Shown one piece after another: positions 20,801-32,700 of a stretch of 64,000 bases of DNA (positions are counted from its first letter, which is position 1; every line of letters begins with the position of its first letter). A program made the translations under genes and the position numbers. The DNA lies in the NCBI GenBank assembly GCA_021432635.1, contig MU270079.1, positions 62,001-126,000 of the forward strand, in the 5' to 3' direction. This DNA is from Thozetella sp. PMI_491. Its lineage: Eukaryota > Ascomycota > Sordariomycetes > Chaetosphaeriales > Chaetosphaeriaceae. The notes under the pieces are model-generated. The model did no database searches, was not told the origin of the DNA, and saw only the letters and a list, made by a program, of their open reading frames with translations.

Positions 20801-21847
20801 GCGAGGATGTTTGACTAGCCATTCACAGGTACCGTCAACTCTTCGCCCCTTCAGTGCGATGAGGGATTTCCGGTCGACTTCTGGTCTGGTCAAGAGCAAA
20901 GCGTCGAGGACCAGCGTGGCCTCGGCGTATGTGTTTGTTGTTGCCAGGATCTTGGATCCCTTGGTCGCCGCCACGGGTATGATCGAGAGCACCTCTTTTG
21001 CATACGCTGCAGCTACCACGGCGGCGTAGGCGTGCCAGACCTCGGAGCTGTGTGAATCCAAGTAGTCGCAGATTCCTCGGATGACTAGGTATTGGGCAGC
21101 ATCCTTTAGGCCAGCTGTCTCCGTGTCCACGCAGAGGATGCCTTGCTCGCGGGCCAACTTGTCCCGAGCTGCTCCGTCGCGAATTAGTTGAGGGCCTGAG
21201 GCGATGTGGCCGTAATGAACAACGGAGCGCGGTGGATTTCGTAGCTTCCAGTCTTGGACCCCATCAGGGCTGCGGTCTTGTTCAGGACCAGGACGGGCGA
21301 AGGTGGCGGGGTCTCTCCGCACCATCTCGGAGATGTACCTTGCCATTTGGCTGTCGTTGAAGATGGCGGCTGTCTCAGCCTTACCCATGGCGGCGAGAAG
21401 CGATGATGTTGGCTGGTCTGGGACTTTGGCCTGGGTGGACTCATCTTCGGCGAGCGCCCAGTTCGCGTCGTACTGGACGACACCCGGCAAACCGCCTGTC
21501 GACTTGCTCACCACGACATCACCAAGGCGAACGTCCTCCGCTGTGTTGGGCACTCCTCCCGCAATGCCAACGATTAATGTGGATCGGACTGATGGGAAGC
21601 AGGCTTGCAAGCGCGCGGCTACGCTCGCGACCGACGCTTTGCCGTAGACGCCCGAATCCGAGTGAGCTACAATAACATTGTGGCCTTTAAGAGTCCCGAA
21701 AATGTAGTTGTTGCCGCCGTCGTCTTCGTCCAACTTGTGATCTGGTGGGGGCCTGTCATGAATGCGGTCGAGCGCGGCTTTGGCTGCTGCTACTTCTATG
21801 GGCAGTGCGCAGACCCATCCGATTGTGAAGTCGCTGCAAGACGCCAT
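17843..21847 (-). CDS. fungal NLR: PNP_UDP-NACHT-ankyrin STAND protein
   Basis: One uninterrupted frame of 1,334 aa. Residues 7-292 are a nucleoside phosphorylase-like (PNP_UDP) domain with IGWVCALPIE, GIAGGVP (95-100) and VDTETAGL (240-247). The NACHT NTPase follows, with Walker A GGPGKGKS at 366-373 and Walker B/sensor VLDGLDEC at 470-477. A winged-helix region lies around 600-700 (RPLTMEEL, VHESAKEFF). Ankyrin repeats occupy about 805-945, and ~390 helical residues follow. STAND proteins of this layout are fungal NLR-like receptors: the C-terminal repeats sense a ligand, NACHT oligomerises, and the N-terminal effector acts, here possibly on purine nucleotides. All nucleotide-binding motifs look intact. 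It converges on the ankyrin gene and lies 5-6 kb from the protease/gasdermin pair. Confidence 0.92.
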   Translation of the reverse strand: MASCSDFTIGWVCALPIEVAAAKAALDRIHDRPPPDHKLDEDDGGNNYIFGTLKGHNVIVAHSDSGVYGKASVASVAARLQACFPSVRSTLIVGIAGGVPNTAEDVRLGDVVVSKSTGGLPGVVQYDANWALAEDESTQAKVPDQPTSSLLAAMGKAETAAIFNDSQMARYISEMVRRDPATFARPGPEQDRSPDGVQDWKLRNPPRSVVHYGHIASGPQLIRDGAARDKLAREQGILCVDTETAGLKDAAQYLVIRGICDYLDSHSSEVWHAYAAVVAAAYAKEVLSIIPVAATKGSKILATTNTYAEATLVLDALLLTRPEVDRKSLIALKGRRVDGTCEWLVKHPRFRDWLADASSPLLWISGGPGKGKSMLAIYTTEMLQPTVDAAGNVLLYYFCSNRDKNRNSAVTIMRGIIHQWVSLQPYVAQYIKSSFEGTETTKYTVSGFLPLWRLFLVLLRHTKSSQVVCVLDGLDECEKETLGQLLDAVGDNLSQPKGAGGPRLKLIVFSRPKPAILETKLGQYSQIKLGEADSDIAHDVNTYIVAKVAELSNEQDLSEEMAAQVQRVLLAGADGTFLWVGFVANELEGRNWDQIQEILHSVPKGLGGVYQRLLQQLEDKEELVPILQWVILAARPLTMEELTVAAGIQPSGSVPAIEVTRAHLRLCGLLVKIEGEVVNLVHESAKEFFQSDQVDIDGISMFYMNHNTHRTLMRTCLSHVERGYGTSGKAQGMALSQDPLLQYASLYWPVHFQHAMDVIDPRSEFSRPFFNGSSPLSFLRGSSPIRDKWWKFFWEQDKNGGNPPSFTLLHLAAYLGNVPWAKMLISKHPRLVSRKDNYGRTPLQWAVSQDHREMVELLLNCGAPVNGKDRGSLTALHVAVTGQNKDVVMMLLDQGANLEPTTEHGDTPLIRAIQAHSKELVQILLEHGAHVDKLPTPPEVMAMCGPSAPMEERVKTLLGLEDQIFSARYDKASQKNDMVMKGLRLATRFPIILQVMGKYLNFVALNRWEHFFVLQELVKENKMDELRPWADEYSEFFIQLVHDRNHKGLKAILKVSIRILREVAPGDLHALLVIIIMVGATTKLEAIQNGWREGDGIVGWAFTQYADVASERDAEEALHLGLRKVLGDFDACIKADKREETLNWVVLFLTQHLSMIENSNPRLTAYLSRVIAEFYQGYIGGVHETELFNDLNQAWASEFALVSEHHDSARLRLLLTGIFQLAEQSSDAQPKIAIRAQEHFLDIIPASCLILCQGKSGATAHQWLICEAITEAMSALIAEQSPGTLQKLASKSFIECLIIGKRYGLASPSAATARQQLKLHLPEVETMASRIVGS

Positions 21848-22558
21848 GCCTGGTCACTGGGTCATTGGGCAGACGTTCCCGGCTAGGGTTAGGCGCGCGC
21901 TGTCCTTGCTCCGTAGACGGTTTGCAGACGCAGTGTTGTGTTGGGTAAGACTAGCGGAGCGGAGCGATGAGTCGGTAAATACTCTTGGTTAATGAGTGCA
22001 GATTGAGTTTACAAGTTTGCAGCACTGAACAGGCGAACTCGCTGAGCACGGGCTTTCCGCATGCTGGAGAGCTTTGATGACAGCCCCCGAGCCTTGTGTG
22101 GGACGTGTCGCGTTACGGTCGGGGGTACCTCTCCAACTCCGATAGATACCTTGAGGTACAAGCGACAACGGAGTTAAGCGGGCAGTGAGGCTCTGCAACG
22201 CCTCTATCTCTCCTTTATCTCTTTCGGGAATGTCGTTAACAGGCCAATGGTAAGCTGCTTGGTTTCATTGCTTTTCCTGCGCCACATTAACTCACGCCTG
22301 ACCAACCGCGTCGGCTCTTGGCGGGCTGCCGGGCGCTCGGGACAATAAGAGGCATGAATTCTGGCAAGTCGCACCGGCCTCATGCCAGTATCCTGCAGGC
22401 TCCGAGGGTCAAATCCTGGTATCAGGCACACATGCGGCTGGGGGCGCACTCCGAGGCACCAAAAGTAGTAAGCAAGGCTGCGCTAATTTTGGTAGAAAAC
22501 ACGAACAACTTCGGTGTGCAGCACAACTGACTTATCAGAACGAAAAGCGGCGCGCACA
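21848..22558. promoter_or_regulatory. divergent promoter region, NLR and PAQR genes
   Basis: The 711 bp between two divergent starts hold no supported coding sequence. Individual sites could not be assigned. Confidence 0.4.
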
Positions 22559-23771
22559 ATGGAGGAGCCCGCCGCCCCCGAGTCTTTAATGCCAAAATCC
22601 CTCCTCCAAGTTCAACCCGGGGCATTATCGGTCGACGCGGAAGAAATGGCACCTACCCCCCGCCTGCGAGTCTCGTCGCCGCACGAGCGCCAAAATCGTT
22701 CCGCCGGCTCGACAGCTCCGAGTCGGAACAGTTCATCCAGCAATAGCGGCCCAAGGTCCGGCAGGTCGCGCAGACCAGTGCTCATATCGTTCGAGGAGCT
22801 GCCCGAATGGCACCAAGACAATGAGTACATCCGCCACGGCTACCGCCCCATCTCCGGCTCGGCCCGGGTCTCATTCGGCAGTTGGAAGTACCTCCACAAC
22901 GAGTCCATGAACATTTGGACTCACTTGATACCATTGGTCGTCTTCCTACTCGGCGAGTGGTACATCGTGCAGTTCCTGACGAGTCGGTACCCGGGCATCA
23001 CCGGCACCTCCATCTTCATCTTCGTCTTCTACATCTTGACCGCCTCTGCCTGCCTGGGGTTCTCCGTCATGTACCACACCTTGATGAACCACTCCCACAA
23101 AGTCGAGAAGTTATGGTTGCGCATGGACCTGGTCGGCATCATGATCTTGTTGTTGGGTCTGTTCGTGTCGGCGATATACATGATCTTCTGGTGCGAACCT
23201 ACGGAACGCATCATCTACTGGTCTATGGCGAGTCAAAATTCCACCCACTCATTTCCGATCCACCTCTTTCGCGTGCGCAGCATTAACTTTGACCTCGACT
23301 TGCAGATTGGAATACTCGGGTCCTTTACTATCTTTATCATGGCCAACCCGAAGTACCAAGTCCGGAAATATCGCACGTTCCGAGCCCTTATCTTCGTAAC
23401 GACCGGCATGACCGGCTATGCACCACTCATCCATGGTTGCATTCTATTCGGGGGCGCACAGATGATGAAGCAATCTGGGATGCCCTACTATGTGGCGCAC
23501 GGTGGCTTGGTGCTGCTTGGGACTCTATTATATGCGGTTAGGCCCCGGTCTCGTCATAGGCATGGTGGAGGTTGCTTAACCGACCGACTGACTGACTGTT
23601 CTTGTTCAACAGCTCAAGCTTCCCGAGAGTCGATGGCCTGGGAGATTCGACATAGTCGGGTCCTCGCACCAGATCTTCCACGTCCTGGTGGTCATGTCCA
23701 TGACGATTCACCTAACCGGAATACTGCAAGCATTTGACTACAATTACCACAATCGGACATGCCATGCCTGA
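22559..23771 (+). CDS. PAQR/haemolysin-III family membrane receptor (Izh/AdipoR type)
   Basis: Exons 22559-23227, 23306-23536 and 23613-23771 give 352 aa. After an ~85-residue Ser-rich cytoplasmic N-terminus come the family motifs ELPEWHQDNEYIRHGYR, SVMYHTLMNHS and HQIFHVL, whose Ser, His and Asp residues coordinate zinc. Seven membrane segments are predicted. Fungal members (Izh) affect zinc and sterol/sphingolipid homeostasis and some have ceramidase activity. The first intron has a GC donor (ATG/GCGAGT). It is 78 nt with no stop, so retention would add 26 residues, but splicing restores the family's SMIGILGS segment. The second intron starts GTTAGG and splicing gives the conserved YALKLPESRWPG. 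The N-terminal start is the first ATG in frame after an upstream stop. Confidence 0.88.
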
Positions 23772-24967
23772 GCTATGCATGCAAAAGACTGGTGTTATCA
23801 TCCCCTGGAGTTTTTAGTTCGAGTTGGGAAGACACACCAGCGCCATAGAGAGTTGGTCGCGAAGAGGATGATACCATGAAAGGAGATCGCGACGTGGCCT
23901 GGATCGAATAGAGTAGATGGAGTTCTATACTCGCATGAACAGATGGAATTCACGGTCCCAAGTTCAAGGAGAGGGGTGCCGAGAACCTCCTTGGCCCCCA
24001 CAAGGCAAACCAATTACTCCACAATGACTTCTAGAACTCTATAACTAGTATATCTTAGACCCACATTCGGTAATTAGACTAGTGCCGGCAGGAATTTGAC
24101 AAGTCTACATTAGTTTGACAAGTCTAGTTTGACGATTCTAGTTTGACGAAGTCTGCTCCACCTTGGCCGCTAAAGTATGGGCCCACCCTGAACGTCGCGT
24201 TGTACGAACGGCCATGCAGTGGGGCGTCATATAACTAAACAGCCTCAGTGTTACTCCGTACAGTTCGCTTTGCACTCGCTCCCCTTGTCCATTTTGCCGA
24301 GCCTACTTAATAGCTTGGTAAGGGACCCTGTGCTAGCGCTGCGACGATTTGCGTTCAGAACGCCAAGAACACCCCTATATACGCTATAATGCCAACGACA
24401 AGCGGGTTCTTACGAGACACGATACTTATAAGTAGAGATGGATAGCTAGCCACCTAGATCTTGAGAAAATCAAGCTTCATAACACACACTTTATCTACCA
24501 TTTGGAAACACTACAGTAGCCATGCTCGTCCCCATACAGGTAAAGGGGAGCTTCACCCACGATCACGATCGCAGCCGTTCAGGAAATCCAGCTGCACGTC
24601 CAGCGTGCCGCCGACGAAGGAGGAGGCACTAACCGGGCGAGCAGGCTCGCTGCTTACGTAGTCATATTTATCACGTGATAGTGGCTACATAATGGGCATC
24701 TTCCCCGCTCGAGGCATCCTTCAACGCACGAGACTATTCTTCCACGCCTACCGGTTTCCGCTCATATCTCAACAACCAGTGACCACATCGACGTGCAAAA
24801 CATATGCCTCAATATCTGTCGTTCCCAGCTACATTTTTGTCATCTTTTCATTGTTGTACACTTCCGCGTGGCTGTGGTATCAATCTGTAAAGCCAGATAC
24901 GATTGAATACCCAGCCTCATACTCTTCCACCACCTCTTAGTATTTTTAATCCTAAGCAATAAAAATC
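23772..24967. other. intergenic with a short direct repeat
   Basis: No gene supported in 1.2 kb. Around 24097-24155 a ~14-bp motif (AGTTTGACRAKTCT) recurs three to four times with variation. The last ~100 bp precede the TLC-domain gene and include CT-rich promoter-like sequence. Confidence 0.45.
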
Positions 24968-25984
24968 ATGGCCGAGTTCACTCAACAGCTCGGCATACCG
25001 TCGCTGGCTTGGCTGCAGGATACTGTGCAGCCCGCTATGGATTATGTCGGCTGCCGGACCCTCCCGCAGAACCTCTTTACCGTCGTGTGGTCGGCCGTCT
25101 TCTTCCACGTGCTCTATACTTACTTCGCCGAATACATCCCCCGCTTCTTCGTACCCGATCGGTGGGCCGCCTGTACCCCCGCCCAGAAGGCCGACTGGCG
25201 CTTGCGCATCACCTACATCACCGAGAGCTTCATGATCGGGCCCTACGAGCTCTATCTGTATATCGTCCAGGCCGATGCCCGCGCTCACGCCCCGATTATC
25301 GAGCGCGTCTTTAGCTATGACGAGACCCAGGTCTGGCTCCTGAGCGTTTCCGCCGGCTTCTTCGCCTGGCACGTCGGCGAGATGCTCGCGGACAAGTCAA
25401 GCAAGCTTGAATTCATCCTCCACGGAACCGTAGGGGGTGCCTTCTTGTTCAGCGCATACGTGAGTCATGACCTCTAACTTGGCATTTTTCTTATTCTCAC
25501 CCCCCCGCCTATTCCGAGACGCTCCGCATCTCACCTCATATTCTATTAGAGACCCATTTTACAGTTTTATCTGCCTCACTTCCTTATCTACGAGTTCACC
25601 AATATCTTCCAAGGCTTTTACCGCTTCTTCTCCAAGCTGGGGCTCGAGACGTCCGGCCCCTCCATTGGCAACGCCGTGGTCTGGATCCTGTCCTTTGCAG
25701 TGATTCGCGTGGTGCAAGGTACTTATGTGACTTATCATGTCATAAAGGACTTGTACGACGTCTCCAACATGTCCTTGACTAAGGACGAGCTCTCAGCGGC
25801 CGATTGGGCCGCGTTCCAGGAGCTCAGCCGGAACGGCATGCGCCCCGAGCCGGTCTCGCTCGGCACCGTCCTGTTCTGGTTCGTGGGCGGCACCGTTTTG
25901 ATAGGTCTGAACTTCATGTGGTTCTACCTCCTCATCCGGACCACCATCCGAAAATTGCCTAGGAAGTCGCAAAAGGAGCAGTAA
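24968..25984 (+). CDS. TLC-domain (TRAM/LAG1/CLN8) membrane protein
   Basis: Exons 24968-25459 and 25550-25984 (GTGAGT donor, phase 0) give 308 aa. About six to seven hydrophobic segments cover residues ~30-285. The pattern matches TLC-domain proteins of the TMEM56/CLN8 branch: ESFMIGPYELYLYI, a catalytic-region AWHVGEMLADK, then ILHGTVGGAFLFS with the histidine usual in this domain, then LYEFTNIFQGFYRFFSKLG across the splice. There is a basic C-terminus (RKLPRKSQKEQ). TLC proteins act in lipid sensing, transport or ceramide synthesis. The LAG1 double-histidine motif of true ceramide synthases is not seen, so the substrate is unknown. Confidence 0.82.
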
Positions 25985-26714
25985 TAGCGCGCCCGAGGCT
26001 GGTGGGCGCCTCCCGGGCCCATGGGGCCAAGTGGTTCGATGAAACGGGGCACCCACCTCAAGTCGATATACGAGGATCTCGCCCATCTTGCCTAGCAATA
26101 TGCATTCTCGACCAGTCATGAAGTGGGCATCGAGGTACCTCGTATTGCCGCACTTGAACCTAGATCGCGATCGGGAGATTTGAGGAGGGAGTAACGCTAA
26201 GAGGCGCTGCGCTTTCCACACGGTAAGACAGTGGGTCCAGATTTTGAGGGACCACCACCGCCAACGCGCAAGAAAAGGTGTCGAAAGATCTCGAGATAGA
26301 TATCTGTAGCTATAGAACAACCTAACAACGCTATATAGACGAGCTATATTTGCTATACGATCTATAAAGATTATATAAGCTGATATAAGCTGCATTGGCT
26401 ATAGTTAGTGGCTATCCTAGCTTCCCGTTGTGTGCGAGTTATGCTGACCATACGATCCACAAAGACCATTCTGGCCACGCGAGCCATACCGATTAGAAGT
26501 AAGAACTATTGTAAGGACGTTGTATTTGTATCTGCGTCTATAGTATATTTAGATGTTGAACGACAATATAAGCTTTCTAGTAGCTCGATAAATAGGAAGA
26601 CACCACAAATCTCATTCTACATTAGATATTTATTGTCTTCTTCACATAATCTCGACGTTTTCTATTCCTTGCAAATATATGCCGTCGTTGCTAATTAGTC
26701 CTGCATTGCCCCTT
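25985..26714. other. convergent spacer, AT-rich
   Basis: Between the TLC gene stop and the glycosyltransferase stop. The part from about 26310 to 26700 is strongly AT-rich with repeated CTATA motifs. No coding frame is credible. Confidence 0.5.
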
Positions 26715-29700
26715 CTACACATGCGCTCTGTGCTCCTTGTCCCGCCAACTAATAATGCTCCCGCCTAGCGTACTAGACGATCTGGACCACCACTTGCCCT
26801 CTTTCTCGATTGCTAGTCGCACCCATGACTCAGGTGTCAGTCTCGACATGCGGCGAGACCTGGTTGTGTAGGCTAACTGGGGCCGCGAGACGCTCAAATC
26901 TATCGACATTGGGGTCGTGCTGCCTCTTGCCGCTGCAACACGAGTGCGGTGAGCTGGACTGCGCTCCTTGCCGATCCACAGCATCTGCTCGTGCTCGCGT
27001 AGGTATCGCTTAGCCGAGAAGTTTCCGAGGACATTCTGTCGACCCCGCAAGCCGAGCGCCCGGCGCTGCTGGATCTTGGAATACATGCGTTCTGAGATGC
27101 GATGCACCTGCTCGGGTGACGGGACCGGGTACTCCAGGACAGGAACGTCGGTCCCGGGGGCATCCTCGGCATATGCAGCCCAAGGGCCGAGAAGGGCGAG
27201 GACACTAACCTGGGCGCGGGCTAATGATTCGGGATCGTTGGGTGAGACGACTTCGCTGAAGCGATGACCGGTGGCGCGGTCCGTAACGACAACGTACGAG
27301 GCGCCGACGTCAGTGCAGACAACGGGGCAACCTGTCAGGGCAGCCTCGCCCATCGCCAGGGGGAGGCCTTCCGAGATGGACGAGTTCAGGAAGAGCCAGG
27401 CCGTCTGGAGCACAACGGACGGGTTGCCGAGGCCCATGATGACACAGTGGTGTTGGAGCCCTTTGGAAGCGATGATCTCCTGACACTCGGTAGCGAGGCC
27501 GGCGTGACGCTCCCTCTCGCCGTAGATGTGGAGGCGGTAGTCTTTGAATCCCCATTTGTTGACGATGAAGTCGCAAGACAAAATGGCATTCTTGATGTCC
27601 TTAGGATACTGCATATGCGAGAGCATGATAACTGTCGGCGTATCTGTTTTGATGGTGTCGATAGGCTGAAAGCTCTCCATGTTGCTGATGCCGTTTACAA
27701 CGGGGTCTATTTTACGCGCAAACACGCGACGATGCTCGAGGGTGCCATCGGCCGTCCCTAGCTCCACCTCCCAGGCAGGGTTGAAGTAGTCGCAGCAGGG
27801 AAGGACCACGTCCGCGTGATGCTCGATCAACACGCAGCCCAAATACGTCAGAGATATCAAGCTGCTGTTAACAAAAGGCGAGTCATATGAGACGGCCGAG
27901 CTCATGAAGGTGGTAAACTCGCGGTAGCTGATGCAATGGTCCCAAATGTGGAGGCTGCACTTCCGCTTGATCTTGCAGACAATCCCGTACATGGCACCAC
28001 AAAAGTGATGAGAAGCTTGAAATACTTCAGGTATCTGGTCGGGTACTGGCAGAGCGAATATGAAAAGGTACCGACACCAGAGGTTGAGCGCGTCATCCAG
28101 ATGCTTGAGGGTAGGCTTCTCAAAGTCCCACCAGTGGGAAATCGTCACGGCGTTCTCTTTCATGCTCTCCGAGAGCCACAGTTCGCGCCAGCGTTGCTTC
28201 ACAAGAGGAGAACTCCAGACATCGTTCCAGTTCCGCGACGTTTCGAAGTACGTGTTGAGATCGAGGAGAGCCCTGGTAGCTTCCTCGATATGTCGGCGGT
28301 TGAGCTTGACAGCACGTGCGCATGTCACGAGACTGGTGAGGATAGGGAGAAAGTTTTGCTCAATGTCGCTCATCTTCGTGTTCACGGATCTCTGGACCAC
28401 GGCTGAGTCTAGCGTAGTCTCCAGCACGCCGTGTGTCGGGTTGAGGAAGTCCAGGCCCCAAAGAGGCAAAATGGTCAGGGAGTTGACATTGCGTTCCATC
28501 TGGTACCGAGGCACTCCGTAATCGTTCGCCGTCTCGGCGACAACGTGCCATTTGATGGATTCGAGGTTGTTGATCATGTCTCTGCGGCAGTTGGACACGC
28601 CACCGGGGTCGATCGGCCAAGTCGAAGTGTCCATAGCCAGAACGTGAAGCTCTTTTTCGCTGTCCGAGAGCTGCGTGTCCACTTTCCTCGTGTTGATGCA
28701 AGCATTGCCACCTTCTCCAAAGCTGTATAAGTCGCTAATTTTGAAGGCCAGATGAGTCCAAGAGCTCGTTTGGGGGTCTATGTCGACTCTGGCCATAATG
28801 GCGTCGGCCTGGAAGTCGAGGTACGCAGTAGCCGCGCCGAGCCGCCCAATGTCTCTTAGTCGCCAGTATGGACCGGTAGTGCTATCGGAGCGCACGAGTT
28901 TCTCATCGAGCCAGCGGGCACTGATGGCGTCGACGTCTTGACTGCTTTTCCATGTCTTCCAGAGATGCGTGCGCGCTACCGAAGTAGGAATCGGGTAGCG
29001 CTTGATATTGAAGCGAAGAAATCTTGATATGGCGTTGGTTTTGATCGAAGAGAAAGAGAAAAGCGGGTTCTCGCTCAAGAAACTGCAGTTTTCAGGCTTC
29101 TCGAGGACGTGGAACCAGTCTTCCTTGATCATCAGCGGAGTGGGAACTGGTGTGCCATTTAACGTGACCGCCACCTCGGGATGAAACTTGTGTTCATAGT
29201 CCCAAGACGCGTGGTACGTTTCGCCGCCTTGGATAAAGGTTGCTTCGGTCACGGTCGAGAAAGGAATCCACTCTTCCAGCCTACTCTGTGGATTCCGGGG
29301 GGACATGCTCCAGAGAACCTTGATGGTGATGTGAGGGAATGTGTACTCCCCCCAAAGAAGCTCAGCATCGTACTTCGCGTTCTTGCGGTACCAAAGCTTC
29401 CAAGTGACGCGATTTCCCTCTCTTGTATCAGATCCACCGACGACGTATCCGCGATGATCATAGTGGATCATCTCTCCTTCACCGTCTCCAGCAGTGCAGT
29501 CGCGCTGCATGGGAACTTTTGAAGTGCCATCCTGGTAGTGATACTGGAACGATTTGATCACAGATCCGTTGCTGTATAGTTCTCGTCTTAGGAGACGAAG
29601 TGTGTTGGTGTAGAAGTTGACGGCCTTGAGCTGATTCCCTTCCTCTGGCTCGCTGCCATGTCTCCCGCCATGTTGAGCAAGGCGGATATTGCCATTTTCC

Positions 29701-32700
29701 TGAATAGTCCAAAACCATGTAGAGGTACCACTCAGAGTCTCTGTTACTATCCTGTTCTTCTCCATCACCGTTTCGATGCCTTTTGTAAGTTTTTGAATCT
29801 TCGTCGCTTGGTTACGGCCGTGTAGCAGGATAATCGGAACGATAAGGCCTTGGAGAAATTTGCAGTACAACCAGATGCTGTTTAAAAAGAAGACAATTGG
29901 CCATCTAAAAACTGACGGCACGCCTCGAATCACGTAGTCCAGCTCCCTTTGATACTCGGGATCCGCTGTAAGGGAGATGACCAGGAATTTGACAGCCACC
30001 TTGAAGCCGTGGATAAAAGAGGATAGCGGTTTTCCTCTGACAATCGAGGCAGTTGATCCATCTGGCGCCCATTCCGAGAGAAGCTGGTGACTTTCTGAAA
30101 GATTTTCAAGATCCGAACTGGATGTTCCCAAGCTCTCGAACTCTGAGTCCTTGCCGTAGGCTAGAACGGCCCTCGTGAGTATCGCCCCTAGGTCGCTTCG
30201 AGCAACGACCTCGTCGATGTCATGAGTCCCGTAGGTCTCATATCGCTTTAGTAACCATGCTTCTATGTCTTCAGAGACTCTGACTGACGATCCGCCCAGC
30301 CGACAGAGAAGGAAACATCGGACCGGTCGAGGTAGTTGGTCCCATTCTATCTCACTGTCGACACCAAGTAGGGCATATCTGAGCAAGGTCCTGTCACCGG
30401 CTTGAACCATGCGAGCGCGGTCTTTAGGCGAAGTGTCTAATTGATGTTTCACCCCTTCCGGGACCCAAAGCTCACCAAACTGGACATGTTCGGCAACTAG
30501 CAATTCGGCCAATATCGCATCCCTGTGGGAGTACCCGAGCCAATGTTCGGCTGTGGCACTGATGATGGCCTCTGCGACAATTCTCCAGATCCGGGGAATA
30601 CTTAGAGTCTGCCGGTTATGCATGCCACCAGAGCCAAGAATAATGAAGATGTGAAGCGAGGTGTTTGTCTTGTGGCAAATGGTTCGAACACCAGGGTCTG
30701 ACGGTGGAAAGTCATGAGATGAAATAAGCTCAACGGTCGTCTTGCCTTCTTGCCACCACTTGGACGCCAGATAAGTAAGCTCATTGGCCAATGGAAACGC
30801 CGCCTGGAGTGTAGATGAGAGCTCGAGCGGCTTCGGTGCAGCTAAAAGCTCCACGATCCTCGTGCCTGGTTGCTCGCGGGGGTTCAACACGTAGCGTTTG
30901 TCGGGTTGGAGGCGTTGGGCGGCGTCAAACATCCTGTTCATGGTTGCATGCGAAATATCGGGATGCGGTTCCAGAGAAGTGACTGAATAGGCCTCCAATA
31001 CCCGAGTCTCGTCATTCTTTCGAGGGATCTTGGATATTTGCGTGCGGAAGTATGGCCATCTCATAGCGACCCACAGGGAGAGAAAGCCGGAGACCCAAGT
31101 CGCGGTGGCTAGAGATATGGCTCCGCTGAAAGGGAATTCTGGCATAAATACGTGGAGCACGAAGCCGGTGGGGAAACCGATCGCAGCCCCGATCGCGAGA
31201 GGTGCGGCCCCGTCGGTTCCGCAGAATATTTTGTTGTACTGGTAAAACAGAAGACCCGAGTACGCTCCGATGTAACTCAGGAACATGATCGTGTTGTCCC
31301 CTGAATCTTGAAAGATCCACATAAAAGCAGAAAAGGCTGCAGCTGCCCACAGATGGAGGAAGAGACATTTGGTGAGATTTCTCCAGTATAGCTTCCGTCT
31401 TGATAGATCGTGATCTCTGGTCACCTCGTCTAGATGCTTCAAAGACGTCACTTGCTTGTCAGAATACTCGTTGGCCTTAGTCCATAGGGGCTGGGATATG
31501 ATATCGAGCAGCAGAGCGCTCAAAAGATAGTAGCATAGGCCCCAGCCTACCCCTAGACGGAACTTCTCGCTGCTGGCAGCGGATAGGCCCACTAGGTTTG
31601 CCCCAGTGAAAACGGCAACCCACTTGTCCGTCAAGGCGACGAGGAAGTAGAGGAGGCCGGACCAGATATCCAGACCTGTAGTTCGCCAATGCAAGAAGGC
31701 ACTGTGAAGCTTTAGACCCTTCTGCATATTGGTCATATTCTCCATTGCAGCCTTCATCATGAGGTTCCAAGTGCTGCTGTATTGAAGCGGCATGAGAGAC
31801 CTCTTGTGCCTGGAATACCAGTGCATGAGAAACATGCTAGGCTTGTAGCCATTAGCTAGCTTAATGACTAGCGGATCTGTGGAAGGCTTGGAGAAGAAGC
31901 TGCGGTGGCACTCTTTCAGCACAGCAGCATGTAGCGCCGATCGTGCTACATTCATCACGGCAGCGTCCGACAGCTTCTCAGTATCGATTGATGAGGCGGT
32001 TGCTTCGGCCCGGTACCACTTCAGCACCTCCACGTCCGTAACGAACGGAATGTTCAAATACCAAGAGCTCCACCGACCAATGATGCTCCAGGCATTGAAT
32101 AGAATAGTCGCGAGAAAGGTACTAAGAACAGGGACATAGACAATGATATCATGTTCTGTAAATATGCTGACGACGGGCGAAATCAGTAAGATGGGCACGC
32201 AGGAGAGGATCGCGGTTCTCCCAGAGAGGAAGCTTGATCCGGGAAGCTGATAGATCGATAATGCGCTCAGCGCCATCATATATGTAGAAAGCATAACAAG
32301 ATAGAATGCAAAAGTCAGGGCGGCTGTCACGCCATAGACGCAAGCGAAGACGACGAAACCAATGACGGCAGCGAGTATCGTGAAGGCAACGCCGGCGACG
32401 AATCGGGTCAAAACAAAGAGATTCATTGCCGGGAATGCACTTGCGAAGAAGTAGTAACTCCCGCCCGAGCATATCCAAGCGCCAAAAGCGCCGCTGATGA
32501 GAAGCGCAAGCATGAGTGCCATTGTCGCCGTGGTCTTCTCCTCTGAGGTCATGAACGTGGTGAGAAAGAGGCCTCGCCCAATGGTGGTCAGCAGGGTGAC
32601 GTCTATGAGGGCGGGCACGGCAAAGATGCCGAAAAATGTGACGTGATGGTAGAATGGAAGCTTTTCCGGTCCACTTCTTCGGTCAAAGTCGGTCTGCATT

